64,000 nucleotides of DNA from Lepas anatifera (GCA_034440635.1 JAOTON010002271.1:682001-746000); one strand, 5' to 3'. Shown: positions 46,692 to 58,319, counted from the first letter of the stretch. Made by a program: numbers and translations. The notes: generated from the letters alone by a model not told the origin.

Positions 46692-46974
46692 GATTTAAAC
46701 TTTTACCCTATATTTCAGAATATAATCAATATTGTTTGGTGTAGTGGTTCTCATTGTCATCCAACTTCTTATGCATACTTTTGGTGGAGAGATTAAGGGT
46801 TTAGGCGCCAAGCTCCAAATATCGATCAGCTTATACCGACTAAGTATTTCCCAAGTCCGCCACAAAGGCCTCTTGTGTGTGTCAGGTAAACTAGCTTGGA
46901 TATAATGAATGAAAATAAGGAATAGAGATATAATTTATTGGCCTGGTGAAGACAATGAATCCCTATAGCTAGAC

Positions 46975-48481
46975 TTATACGCGCAGTGGGGGTTTCTTAA
47001 GTGCCCCCACCTATTTTTCCAAGGTGACCGAAAAACCCTTCAAATCTGAAAAAGGCTAATGAGGCACGTTGGACGAATTCATGGACGCGTTGATAAGTGG
47101 AAATTTTTTGAAAATCGGTCAACAATCTTTTGACTTATATGCTTTCAAACACATACCTAAATTTTGAGACTGCCGCAATCGTGCGGTCGCACCAGTTTGT
47201 CTGCACTGTAAACGGAATGCACAAAAGGCTGCTATAGTGTCATCTATATTGTACGTTATTGCGAATATGTCATATTGTTATGTCTTAGGACGGTGACCTA
47301 GAATTACTTTCACCTCAAACCTTCAGAGATCATTTTGTGGGACTTTTTCCCTATATAAACTTGGTTGACTTTCCATGTATTCTCGGCTTTTCTGCATAAT
47401 CACGGCATTTCCCAATAAGTATCCAGCACTGCCCAGACTTTAACTTTATATTCTCGTTGACCCTGGAAATATTAACCTAGGTAAATGAATCTTGGCTTCA
47501 ACACGCGCATTGACGGGGGTCTGAGCCACCTTCGCTTTGACGAGGGGGCGGATACCCGCCCTTCCCCCAATATCTTGAGAACCACGGTAGGTAGCGAAAA
47601 ACAGTAAACGGCGTTGGGTGGCCCATCCACTTCTCCATCGAAAATATTTGAACCATTTTTGTCAGGTGACACTTAATGTCACGAGAGGTCAAAACATGCC
47701 GTAATAGGGATAACATGTAAACTAAGTTTTTCGACCATTAAATCTGAACAAGTAAAGATAGAGCAAAACGACTTAAACTGTATGAATCCTCTTAGCAAGC
47801 CGAATCGAATGATATATAATTTGACTTTGCTAGGTCAAATCAAGGATTTGACCTGACCTGAGGTCAGGTCAGGGTCAAATTATATAAAATGCTTATCATT
47901 AGAACTGCAAAGCCAAGGCGAGTCTAATGCAGCTAAAATAAACGCTCGATCACTATCCGTTACTGAGTTATACAGAAAAAAACATTTTCCCATGTATTTC
48001 CAATGGAGAGGTCATGCCTCGCACCTGACCTTAGGTCATCGATATAAAAAATACCGAAACATATTTTAGAGAACTCGGTGGGCCCATTATGTGATATGAG
48101 TTTCAATCGGATAAGTTCACCCTGCTTTGACTTATGCTATCTTAAACTTTTTTTGAGGTCAGGTCACTTGACCTGTACTGGTGACCTGACCTGAGATGAC
48201 CTAACTTTAAAATTTTTCAGAGAAGTTGTAAAAATGACGAGGAAAAAGGTATGCCAAGTAAGGCGGCGCCACACGGCGCCGTTTTACTGCTATCTTCGAA
48301 AAACCCGAGGGGGCGGGTACCCGCCTCCCGTCAATGCGCGTGTTAATGTAGAGCACCATCGTCCCCACGCAGACAACAACGGGCGCTTTTCTAACCCTCT
48401 TGGTTCTTAAATCTCAAGGGACACTTTATGGCCCCATCCACTGCACGTTGACGCTAAGCCCCTCTCCACTGCGCGTGTTGA
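46975..48481 (+). mobile_element. TTAA element family A split by a nested family B element
   Basis: The left end TTATACGCGCAGTGGGGG and right end CCACTGCGCGTGTTGA are family A ends whose TTAAs have each mutated by one base. The left half has ctatttttccaaggtgaccg and acctaggtaaatg. The right half resumes after 48346 with tgtagagcaccatcgtcccc and ttcttaaatctcaaggg, exactly where a full family A copy would continue. Without the nested insert the element is about 660 bp. Confidence 0.85.
47498..48346 (-). mobile_element. TTAA-flanked AGGTCA-rich element, family B, copy 2 (nested)
   Basis: 849 bp, bounded by TCAA (one change from TTAA) and TTAA, with ends CACGCGCATTGACGGG and CCCGTCAATGCGCGTG. 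It is the reverse complement of 38963-39810 along its full length, with scattered substitutions. It lies inside the family A element, so family B moved after that family A copy was in place. Confidence 0.93.
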
Positions 48482-48934
48482 CTGATCAGGCAGCTTGACA
48501 GGTCTAATTGGTTAAGGTACTGTGGGATTGCTATTTCTAACAAAAAAATGCTGGTGGCAAAACCAAGATTTGCTTCACTTGGGCCCACTCTCAGATGTCC
48601 CGTAACTAAACACAAACAGAGATAGCTGACAGAAAAACATATGAAAGGACAGAATTTATAATTGGAGGTGTTATATTAACCCCTATACCAGAGCAAGAGC
48701 AACAAGGTCGTCTAGAATTGTCCTGTCTTTAGAAGATACCTGCCAAGGACAGGTCAGAGCGAAGCTCCAACTGAGACCAGCTCAGTACTTTGGAAAAATT
48801 TCAAAGTCAAACTTGGCTTAGACATAAAAACATCGAAAATCCAAACGTTTCACAGGCGGCAGAATAGAACCCAAATCATATAATAATAATAATAATACCC
48901 AAATCAAATAATAAGTAGGTTCGATTATATGAAG
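48482..48934. other. intron sequence with a short (ATA)n run
   Basis: An (ATA)n run at about 48882-48896. Nothing else recognised. Confidence 0.5.
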
Positions 48935-50131
48935 TTAACCCTTGCCCCGGTGGCGGGTAGGAGCCACCTTCGCCCTGGTGAAGGGCTAGAAAAGACCTCA
49001 CACGATCTCAAAAACTAAGAGAGCTAGAAAAAATCGCAAAACGGCAATCGAAAGCTCTCTGAAAATTATATCGAAAGTACCTCAGTCATTTTTCTCGTCA
49101 GGTCAATATCAAGGTCACCAGAGGTCAAAATAGGTCAAAATCGCTAATATGAGGCGTACTAAGAAAACCTAATATATCTTAGAAACTATAATAGCTAGAA
49201 ACATTTTGCTAACACCATTCGAAAGCTCTTGAGTTGTTCTTTCATTACAGTGGCATTCATTTTCGTTTCAGGTCAAAACCTAGGGAGCTACAGGTCACTG
49301 AATATTGGGAATGTTCTTGGGAATGTCCATAGCCACCCATGCATAAGGGCGTTTCCCTTTTCGCTAATAAATTCCAAACCAAGCAAGATTCAACCATAGT
49401 TGATGCACCATTGCACTTGTCTCGTCAATAGAAATCGAATGATATATAATATTGCTATGCCAGGTCAAATTTGAAAATTTGACCTGACCCAGGTCAACGG
49501 TCTGACCCAATTTGACCTGGTACAGTCATGATGTATATCATTTAACTTGCAGTGACTATACAAACACTTTGGTGATAAAATAAAAGTTCTATCTTTGTTT
49601 ATTCAAAATTTATAGAGTAAAACACCAAAAAATGCTTATTTGAACTAAGGTGACCCCTCAAAGGTCACAAGCCATTTTTTGGCATCAACTTCAGAAATGA
49701 GGTAAGAGCAAGCCGTAACCGATGTTTGAAGTTGATTCCATCCATACTTACTGAGAAAAGCTCATTTCGTGATTTTCCCCATGCATTTACAATGGGGAGG
49801 TCATGCTCTGCACATGACCTTAGGTCACCAATATAAAAATCCCGGAACATATGTTGTAGCTCCTGGTGGGCCCAATATGTGGTATGAGTTTCAACTTGAT
49901 GAATTAACCCGCCTTTTAGTTATGCAGTTCTAAGCATTTTTTGAGGTGAGGTCGCTTCACCTGACCTGGTGACCTGACCTGATATGACCTTGAGCTAAAC
50001 TTTTCAGTAAAGATGTAAAAACGATGAAGGAACAGCTAGACCAAGTTTGGCGGCGCTGTGCGCCACCGTTTTTGGTTACTTCGGAAAAACCCGAGGTGGG
50101 TCTAAAAGACCCCTACCCGGGCGAAGGTTAA
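48935..50131 (+). mobile_element. TTAA-flanked AGGTCA-rich element, family D
   Basis: About 1.2 kb from TTAACCCTTGCCCCGGTGG to CTACCCGGGCGAAGGTTAA. Internal blocks recall family B: a ggcggcgctgtgcgccacc hairpin near the right end, gatgtatatcatttaacttg, and tatctttgtttattc. The left end recalls family C (gagccaccttcgccc). TGACCT/AGGTCA hexamers are dense at 49100-49150, 49460-49520 and 49930-49995. It appears to be a link between families B and C. The left end of this element lies about 1.6 kb inside intron 1 of the Dpr gene. Confidence 0.8.
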
Positions 50132-50583
50132 GAGGGAAGGTGCATGCAATTATATTAACTTGGCGTGAAGAGGGAAGCTGATGACAAACAAGAATGATAT
50201 TTTGAACTCTGCTGAAAAAGTAAAAATGTGACGATTGACCAAAGATCATCACATCTGCCTTGATCCAACCAAACAACAAAAAAGCTTTCCCACTCCAAGG
50301 CATTCCAAAACAGGTAAAGCTGTTTCGGTGGACAAATCTGAGTTGGTTACAGCTCGTGCGCTTAGCTCTAATTTAACCAAAGACATTGTAGGGTAAGGTG
50401 ATGCATAGCTGGAGTAGGCTGATGCATGGATAGGTGGCAGGCTTCACGGAGCAACCAGACAGTCTCGGCTCAAGGTTAAGATTCACCCATCGTGACTGAG
50501 CCTGACCCACCAGTGTGAAACATGTGGCTGAGACAATCTTAACTGTCTGCAGCATGTGAGTGTAAAGTTTGGCAGAGACCTAC

Positions 50584-50686
50584 CTGCTAGTGCTGTTGTT
50601 GACATCAGCAGGCAGAGCAGGCCTGCAGTTGCTCGAGCTAGTCCCTCTCTGCACGTCGGCTGGTGAGCCCTCATCCCTGAGGGCAT
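50584..50686 (-). CDS. dpr-like: Dpr-like Ig protein, exon 1 (start codon and signal peptide)
   Basis: From an ATG at 50686 the frame reads MPSGMRAHQPTCREG, then a hydrophobic core ATAGLLCLLMSTTALA, a typical secretory signal with small residues (A-L-A) before the predicted cut. After 34 codons and one base comes a strong donor CAG|GTAGGT. Exon 2 starts with exactly the two bases needed to finish that codon (Gly) and supplies the mature N-terminus, so strand, order and phase all agree. Met5 (50674) is an alternative start. A hAT-like MITE remnant lies about 90 bp upstream of the ATG. The signal-peptide exon carries little family-specific sequence, so this call rests mainly on phase, splice site and position; a different first exon is possible. 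Confidence 0.72.
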
Positions 50687-50772
50687 ATGTCACAATCAGC
50701 CGCACCTCCACGCTGGCCAACGGCTTACACCACTCTTGCTGACCAACCTTAATGACACCCTGCCCTGAAATA

Positions 50773-50968
50773 GTCACGGTGGCCCCGAAAGATTGGTGGC
50801 GCCCCCTCACTAAAAACTTTCCTAGGATGCGAGTATCGGCGCCCCTGCGATAGCATTTGGCGTTCCCGTGACCAGATAGCACCCTCTTTTAACATGGTCC
50901 GAATAGCGCACCCTTCCCACCATGTACCCTCACCCCCCCTCCATCAGAAATCCTAGATCCTCCTATAG
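50773..50968 (+). mobile_element. hAT-like MITE, family iv, copy 2 (left end missing)
   Basis: It runs through ggtggccccgaaag, aggatgcgagtatcggcgcc, ggcgttcccgtg and ccatgtaccctcacc to cctagatcctcctatagg, collinear with 57361-57625. The left terminal repeat is lost. It sits just upstream of Dpr exon 1 and could be in its promoter or 5' UTR. Confidence 0.65.
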
Positions 50969-51155
50969 GACAGCTCTCGCACTAAGATAGATATGCACAC
51001 TGCCTGAGGAACTAATAGATCAGCGGCCGACGAGCCCAATCAACTAAATCCTTGTGGTTCATGCATTCTGCCGGTGGCGTGACCAAGGAAATCATTTGAC
51101 CACTTCATCTCCTCCTTCGTCTCTCACTCTCCAGGGACGGTCGATTGCGGGAGGC

Positions 51156-51217
51156 AGGGTGTGCAGTTGCACACCCTGAAAAATTGAGGGTGTGCAAAAG
51201 TATCTGTTTGCACACCC
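51156..51217. other. two adjacent hairpins sharing the same arm
   Basis: AGGGTGTGCA / TGCACACCCT form a perfect 10-bp palindrome with a 2-base centre at 51156-51177. Directly after it, GGGTGTGCAAA / TTTGCACACCC form an 11-bp stem with an 8-base loop. The arms can therefore pair in alternative ways. Likely part of a MITE-like repeat that leads into the following GC-rich array. Confidence 0.6.
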
Positions 51218-51339
51218 GTTTTTGCCTTGGTCCGAAGAGGCGCCCCCTCCCCTCGGATTTCGGCAGCGCCCCTCCCTCCAGATTTGGCCAGCGCCCCGGT
51301 CAATCACGAAGGTAAGGACCCTCTGTGTGAAATAAAGAC

Positions 51340-51780
51340 ACGTTTACATATGAATGGCGCCCCCTGACATCAAAGCCGCCCCATGGAAAACGGATAGGCA
51401 ACCCCAAGAGAGAAAAGGCGCCCCCTCTTGATAGCATAGGCGCCCTTGGATAGCAAAAGCACCCCATGGAAAGCAAAAAACGCCCCCTTAGAAGAGTAAA
51501 GGCACCCCTAGATAATATAGGCGCCCCCTGGACAGTAAAAGGCGCCCTCCACCCAGAGAAAAGGCACCCCTGGATAGCAAAGACGCCCGTTGGATGGAAG
51601 GGCACCTCCCAACCCGGAGAAAAGGTACCCTCTGGACAGCAAAAGGCGCCCCCCAAAGAGCAAAGGTTCCTTCTCTGGATAACATCGGTACCTTTGGACA
51701 GAAAATGCACCCCCTTGTCAAAATTCGCCCTCCGTCGGTGCCCCCTTGGGTCGCCCCTCTAACTTGCCACCCCATGGGAG
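51340..51780. repeat. degenerate ~24-bp repeat (GGCGCCCC...GATAGCAAAA)
   Basis: Units such as gcgcccttggatagcaaaag recur about 17 times with a drifting length of 22-28 bp. The phrases caggggcgcc and gatagcaaa also occur in family iv MITEs, suggesting that the array grew from such an element. The long open frames on both strands reflect this repeat and are not genes. Confidence 0.82.
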
Positions 51781-51876
51781 CCGAAGGCCCCCATACGGAT
51801 TGAGGTGCCACCTGGGGAGGGAGGCGCCCCCTTCCCGGGAATCTTGCACACCTGCTCGTAAATGGAATCCGCCGTT

Positions 51877-51877
<1 letters not shown>

Positions 51878-51912
<35 letters not shown>
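51878..51912. repeat. (CT)n microsatellite
   Basis: About 35 bp of pure CT dinucleotides. Confidence 0.95.
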
Positions 51913-51916
<4 letters not shown>

Positions 51917-53039
51917 ATGTTAAACGTACACAGATAAACGGGCGATCCACAGCTAACCTGGCCGACCTGCTTTATTATGATTCAACCAGCTGACTTTGGT
52001 GCTACGCCACTGTATTGTACCATAAATTCACGAGCTGGTGCCGGTATCGATTTATGATTGAGTCCTGGCAGTGAGGCCTTACATTTCCTTTGAAATCTGA
52101 GGACAGGAAATTTGAGCTGGTTGTGAGTACTACCAGTCGATTGGATCACACAGTGAGCTATGCTACTACTTAATAGGGTCCTATATTCACTATGAAATTG
52201 CCGTGGTTCCTTCGAGAGAATTAAGATCCGGCTTGGTCCCTTAACTTCAGCAGCTCAGAGAAGGTCAGTTAATCTATGGAGACCAAAGCTAGTTTTGAGT
52301 TCCGTTTTATCGAAGGTCTCCACTGGAATTGTTATGCAACCAGTCACGGATACCGTTGTACAAAATGACTGAATGTCCAAGTAATTGTTTCGCATGAAAA
52401 CACTTTGAAGTTCAATTTCAGGTAATGTTGTATTCAAAAGCAGCTCATCTCAGCAATTAGATGCTGCTTTGAGCCATTTAGAATAATACGTCAATAAGTG
52501 CAGGTCATTAGCAGCCATTCCACAGCAACATGATGGACCTACACCAGCTATTGTTAAAACGAGTGGGTCCTAAATCAGACCTCTCGCTGGGGCAATCAAT
52601 GGGGCACGAAATCGGAAAAACGTAGTTCCTCTTAAACAAATTGATGACGATGAAAGTGAAAATGAAAATGCATCACCCATTGGTTTTTTTCCATTTCTGA
52701 TACTCCGACCGACAAGTGGAATGTTCATTGCTCTGAATTCATCCACCAACTTGATGAAGTGGCACCACTAAGACACTCGGTCCCGTCAACCCATTGCGCC
52801 ACGTGTGTCCACTAAACACAGTGCCTGTTGTGACAGAGACACGCTGCTTTCAGGAGCAGTGACCACGCCGACTAGCGCGCTTGAAATGCCTCTGACGAGC
52901 TGAAACCCGTGGCGATTTTATACAAGTTTATATCAGAGAGATCAGTCAGGGACGGCGCGATGGATTGTGGCGTGTTGTTCAGCCGGTTGTAGGGTGCAAA
53001 CAACAGTAGTGTTCTATACCGAGCATCACAGCTGATGCA
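51913..53039. other. flanking sequence, nothing recognised
   Basis: No feature. The right part may include the decayed upstream portion of the following retrotransposon. Confidence 0.4.
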
Positions 53040-54377
53040 CTGAATGTTTTTTATGTCTCGATGGGGCCAACTACAGCGGCCAGTTTTGCGTCAGCTTCTA
53101 TCCCGTGCCTACGCTTTTGCCCCGTGTGATGAAGTGCTCTTTTAAAGTTCGACCCATTGATGTTCAAATGCTGTGTATTACTTTGGCTTCCATGCGGCCT
53201 TCAAAATCCACAGGTGTTGATGATATTTTTATGCCTCAAAAATATTTATTTGGCACTGCCTTTCCTCTGCTTGATAAAATAAATTATTCCTTAATAGCCG
53301 GGTGTGTTCCAAAATGATGGAATCATACGCCGGTGACTCCTATCCCAAAAGGCAAGGTAGCTGCGGAGCCATCTGACACTCGGTCAATACCAATCCTCGC
53401 GGCCATTACTAAATTGATTGAACGTGTCGTGCAAAAACAACCCGCTCATTACCTAGAAGACAGCAAATTACATTCCGATGCACAACACTGCTATAAAAAC
53501 AATATTCAACCAAATTGGTTCTTCGTGTGACCACTGACGTAGCTCTTCAGGCTATGCAAGAAGGTGAAATTTCAATTCTTGTACTCTTAGATCTTTCGAA
53601 ATGTTTTGATGAAGTGTCGTACTCAAAATTACTCTAAAAGCTCAAGCTTTACGGTATAGAGAGCAAATGATTCCGCAGTTACTTTGAGGGTGACACCCAG
53701 TAAGCTCAGATGGGTGGTATACAATGAAGAAAACTGGATAATAACATTGGGATTTTCCAGTGTGGATCATTATAATGTTTGTTGTGCATGCTCTACGCCA
53801 ATGATCTGGGCTCGTGTGTCGGCAGCGATGTCACGCTCGTTGAGTTTTCTGACGACACATATATTCTTGTCAGCGGCAAGAAACATGATTTCCAGCAGGT
53901 CGTTACCCGCTTACAGGCTGCTCTGTGCTCCATGCACTGGTGGTTTTGCCAGAACGGCATGAAACTTCACGCTAAAAAACAAACATCTTAGTACCTGGTA
54001 CGCCAGCTACGCTGCGTGGCATGCTCCCGGTTTCGATACATTTTGCAGGACCAACATTTATTCCGGATACAAGAGGGCATTTTGTACGCTCTTTTTACGT
54101 ATCAAGCACGATACAGACTTACTGACTTATGTAACCGAGATTATAACTTCGGAACATGAGCCGATAAGTCCGTTCCCTCGGGTGGTACGTAAATAGAGCG
54201 TACTGAAGCTGCTCATGTATCTGGGGTAAATATTTGACTCCAGAGTGGTTCAGAACTTGGACCTGAACATGGATCGACATCTAAATTACCAATCACGCAT
54301 TGATGTCTCATCACGTAAGTGTACCGGATTTCTATCAGCCCTGATTCATGTCAGCCACGTTATACCATGAACTGCTC
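53040..54377 (+). pseudogene. non-LTR retrotransposon reverse transcriptase remnant
   Basis: Blocks in changing frames: SMRPSKSTGVDDIF, PVTPIPKGKVA and an ILAAITKLIERVV stretch, LLDLSKCFDEVSY (motif A; the first catalytic Asp is the D of LDLSK), then YANDL and FSDDTYIL (motif C, FSDD). A thumb-like DLNMDRHLNYQSRI occurs near 54260. Several in-frame stops and shifts, so non-functional and older than the copy at 8240-9811. A family B TTAA fragment begins at 54378, cutting the C-terminal part. Confidence 0.82.
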
Positions 54378-54550
54378 TTAACACGCGCATTGAAAGGGGT
54401 CTGAGCCACCTTCGCTTTGACGGAGGGGGAGGGTACCCGCCCCACCCCCTAAGATCTCGAGAACCACGCTAGATAGCAAAAAAACGGTGAACGGCGTTGG
54501 GTAGCCCATCCACTTCTCTATCAAAAAATATTTGAACCATTTTTTTCAGG
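54378..54550 (-). mobile_element. TTAA element family B, end fragment
   Basis: TTAACACGCGCATTGAAAGG, gtctgagccaccttcgcttt, gggtacccgcc, then ttgggtagcccatccacttc, stopping at ttcagg. The break is at the same internal point as the fragment at 11146-11322. It is inserted in the retrotransposon remnant. Confidence 0.82.
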
Positions 54551-55374
54551 TTATATTGAAAACTATTTCTCTGTAAGAGCGCTGGTAAGCTCCGTGCTGT
54601 TGGTATATGTCTATCCAGGCCCAGGTGGCCTGTGAAGTTACCTCATGTGGCTGAATGACCGCAGTGAGCCTTGCCAACCCGAGCCTCATTAGTCAGTACG
54701 GGAAGCCGGCTGCAGTAGAGGTTTGCAACTGTCCCTGACTCCCTATACAAATCAGTTACAGGTACACAATAACCGGTAACGGCGGAACGTCCGAAATTAA
54801 GAGGGCACCATGGACTTCTCATCCCATTTCTTTCCAGTCAACGCCATAGGGGTAGTGTTAAAATCTATGATTCATGTGGGGCACCGTGCCATGGTGCCCC
54901 TTAGTTCTGCTGCCAGTGACAGTAACCTAAAATCCTTACCAAATCCACTCAGTTGATCTAACCTTTTCTTGTATTGAACGTGTGGGCATATCGGCTTACT
55001 GGGTCAATTCACCGTAAATCAATGAAATAGAAATCGTCACGTCAATCCCAAAACATTTTCGAAACTTTAAGATTAAGATATACGCGTGACATCCAGACAT
55101 CACCGCGGATCACCATGTATCTCTAATTTGTTAGTTAATGGTATTTTGGATGGCCCATTACCAGCTCTTGTAAACAAAGTTAAAATTATCTAAATGAAAT
55201 TGGCAAGCATCAAAAATTAATATTTGGGCTATTTCACTATATCTATTTCATAGGATTTTAAACATGTGACCTCGTAACCTAATTCTGAACGAGTGGCTTT
55301 GACCTATCGTTCATTTACGGTCATTTTAATATTTTGAAGAACATCTGAAGCTTTGTATTTCCATGGGTGGAAAG
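54551..55374. other. flanking sequence, nothing recognised
   Basis: No gene or repeat structure noticed. A small ggggcaccgtgccatggtgcccc palindromic stretch occurs at about 54879-54901. Confidence 0.45.
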
Positions 55375-55560
55375 TATTTTTTACCTCCTCCTTAGGAGCT
55401 TCCAAGGTAGCCAGAAAACGGCGGTGCGCAGCACTACCATACTTAGCATAGCTGCTCCTTCATCTGTTTCTCATACTTTTTGTGACTTTCAAGTCACGAC
55501 TATGTTAGGCCAGGTCACCAAGCCAGAAGAAGTAACCTCACCACTAAAAGTATTACAAAT
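55375..55560 (+). mobile_element. degenerate family B-like fragment
   Basis: ccaaggtagccagaaaacgg, cggtgcgcagcactaccata, ccttcatctg and aggtcacc follow in the order seen in 39005-39130 of family B (gatagtagaaaaacgg, cggcgcgtagcgccgccgta, ccctcatca, aggtcacc). Many differences, no TTAA ends. Confidence 0.5.
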
Positions 55561-57360
55561 GGCAGCAGTGAGGGTATATTCAATCTATTTACCTGACATC
55601 GTAGCACATAGAAAGGGCACCGAAAATTAAAATATGAGATAATGAGATTTTTATGGCCTAGGGTAAATTACAAGCAGGGGCATCGTCACCGCGGGGGGGA
55701 GGGGCGGGGGAGCCTTTCCCCACTTTTGACCGGAAATACCATTGCAAATGCCAAATTTAAGCAAACGTATCAAGGGACAGTGAATCAAGTAACGAGATAA
55801 GGGATTCGTCACTAGCCCCGCCCTGCTCCCTTTCCACTTTGGTTCCACCCCTCACTTTAAAGTCCGTGGCGATGTCCTTGATTACACGCCATGACGTGCC
55901 GATTGTAAGCCAATGGAAGAATTTTCGTAGTATTTTTTCCGCAGAAGCGTCTCAGACCATCTTCAAAATTACAATGTCATGCGCTCTGAGCCTATTCTAG
56001 AGGTTTTCGGGTGAAAAATTTAACCTGTTGCCCTTGGCTGATCATGTGAGGTCAATTAGGCGAGTTTTGAGCAGAGCTAGTGCTTTTGTTTTACTGTCAT
56101 TGAGTTTGTATTGCCGCTGCGAGTTGATTGATGTATGTACATACAGCCGGTTCCATACTGATTGGTAGGTATTAGACCGCGGTCGTTTTTGCGAAACATC
56201 TCTCAAGCGATGTTTTCTGCCGACACCGTTGTTGCCTCACCTGCTGCATTTTATCTGGATGCATGAAATGACGTGCAGAAATCATTCGTCGGGTCCACAA
56301 ATCATAAATAATTGAGAAAAGACACTGAAAATCAACGGGACAGGTGAAAACAGTTTTTTGTCCATAATTTTCCAAATTGACGTCTAATCCAGTTCCCGGC
56401 GGCCCACACTTAAAGAGCTCGTCAAAATACATTACTAGAGAGGCAGCCTTTTGTGAGAAGTGTAAGAGCTTTTAAGATATTTCTTAAAACAACTGACACT
56501 AATACCTACCAATCAGGGGACCGGGTGTCCATACATCATGACCATGCAAAGTCAAGAGGACATTGGCTCATCAAGAACACTTGGTGTTAAACTCTGGAAG
56601 TTTAGAAATAGCATGCCTACACAGCAAATCATTTTCATCATTGTTTGACCTGAAATCACTAAATTCTAAATCGTTTAAAAAACTGAATTGCATCGCACTT
56701 CGGCTCCATACCACTATCTCAAAGTGAGACCATTATGTCACTAGGTCAAATTTCCTCAAATCGAGCATTCGTAATTAGTATAATTTTGGCTGTTCCCAGG
56801 TAAATAAAGCAATGGAATGTTTATTTTGGTGACTTCAAATTTAGTCGAGAAATAGTCCTTACAAAGGTACTCTCAGGAGGTATTTTTGAGTTGTTAAAGG
56901 AATTATATAGGAAACAAATTTTAGAATAATTATAACACCACGGCTAAGCTTTACAGCTAAAAAATGCCTTGGGACTAAACCTTACGTAACGAACTGTTAA
57001 CCCACGCCTTGCCGAATCCCGGGGAGTTACACTGCTTGCAGGCATGACTGAAAAAACCTCATCCAGTTTACCGACTGAGAACTTCATTGCGTGCATTGGA
57101 ATATGCATGACAAGATCTTAAAGAGAATAATTCAATCCTTTTGATTTTTTCGTTTAAATCCTTTGTTTGCCATTACATCCTATGAAGAGCACTCAAATCC
57201 GTCCTTCCAAATAAGCCTTGCAGCTAACATCACGACCACAGCGGAGTGCGCCACTAGCAGTCTAGTGTTTCAGATAAAGTCTCAGGCAAACAATCCCGGC
57301 ACCACTAGCCACCACCTGCTGTCTCAGCGCCGCAGCGCAGGCCTCGATTGGCTGGTGGGC
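55561..57360. other. flanking sequence, mostly unrecognised
   Basis: A G-rich stretch at 55690-55712 (gcgggggggaggggcggggg) may be a MITE end. The rest is AT-rich without a recognised gene. Confidence 0.35.
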
Positions 57361-57625
57361 CATGGGCGGATTCAGGTGGGCAAAAGGGACACGGCCCCTC
57401 TCCGGTCCACCCTCGGTGCCCCTGAAAGGTTGATGGCACGCCTATTCCTGAAATTTTGCTTTCACTCCACCTCCCTCTCCCAGGCTGCGGGTGTCGGCGC
57501 CCTCACGATAGGATCTTGCACCCAGCTGATATATTTTTCCGTCCAAAAGTAGCGCCCCCTGGTCCATATGGTGTCCCCCCGACCATATGCCCCTCCTCCG
57601 ATCGGTAACCCTGGATCCGTCTATG
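57361..57625 (+). mobile_element. hAT-like MITE, family iv, best copy
   Basis: 265 bp, left end CATGGGCGGATTCAGG, right end CCTGGATCCGTCTATG (13 of 16 inverted positions match). Flanking 8-mers tggtgggc / tggtgagt differ by two transitions. Collinear with 29566-29780 (inverted) and 50773-50968. Confidence 0.82.
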
Positions 57626-58319
57626 TGGTGAGTTATGACGAAAAGCACGCGAGAAGATCGCGAAAATACATCCGAAAAACTTGTCATATAAAACGACGAT
57701 TCTGCTTATATAATGTCATAGATGGTATGCGTCGCCCCTGACCTTAGTCATGCCATAAATATCCGATAATTTCAATCATTGGCCCTATTTCTGTCATCTT
57801 CCACAAAACGCTGTCTAGACTTCATTGTTCAGGAAATGTTACCACTTCTGCCTTTACCTTCCCGCTGATTGCTACTACGCAACCACGCCATGGAAATTGA
57901 CACCCTAAAATCCATCGGTCACACTGACGAGCTCAGTCTCTGTCAGACGCTGTACGCCGGGGTACGCCGGGGGTACGCTCCGCCGCGGCAGCAGAAAAAT
58001 GCATCGTCGCCTTTAAACTTGCATTATACAAACATTTGGAAAGGTATTTATCTTCTGTCATTCCAGAATAATTAAATAACTACATAAGCACAGATGCCTG
58101 GAGCATTATCTTTGGGATGATCAATTAGCGGCAGATGCATAGGCATACCGGGAGGAGGAAACCACAGCACTGACAGCATGGCGCGGGCTAAATTACAAGC
58201 CATGATATTTCAACACAGCTTCCATTGGTCAGATTTTATGGACTGGTCGATTTATGGTGGGATGTCCCAGCAGTGAATAGCCAGACAGGCTTAAGATATC
58301 ATGATTCAGTTCTGTAACA
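57626..58319. other. flanking sequence, nothing recognised
   Basis: Includes a short tandem tacgccgggg duplication at about 57952-57975. A segment near 58120-58170 (gatcaattagcggcagatgc) recurs at about 58745-58765, so the 30-bp array is bracketed by similar sequence. Confidence 0.45.

Noticed and set aside
51300..51811. Overlapping open frames of 98-136 codons on both strands
   Set aside because: Produced by the degenerate ~24-bp repeat. The peptides are repetitive and both strands are open.
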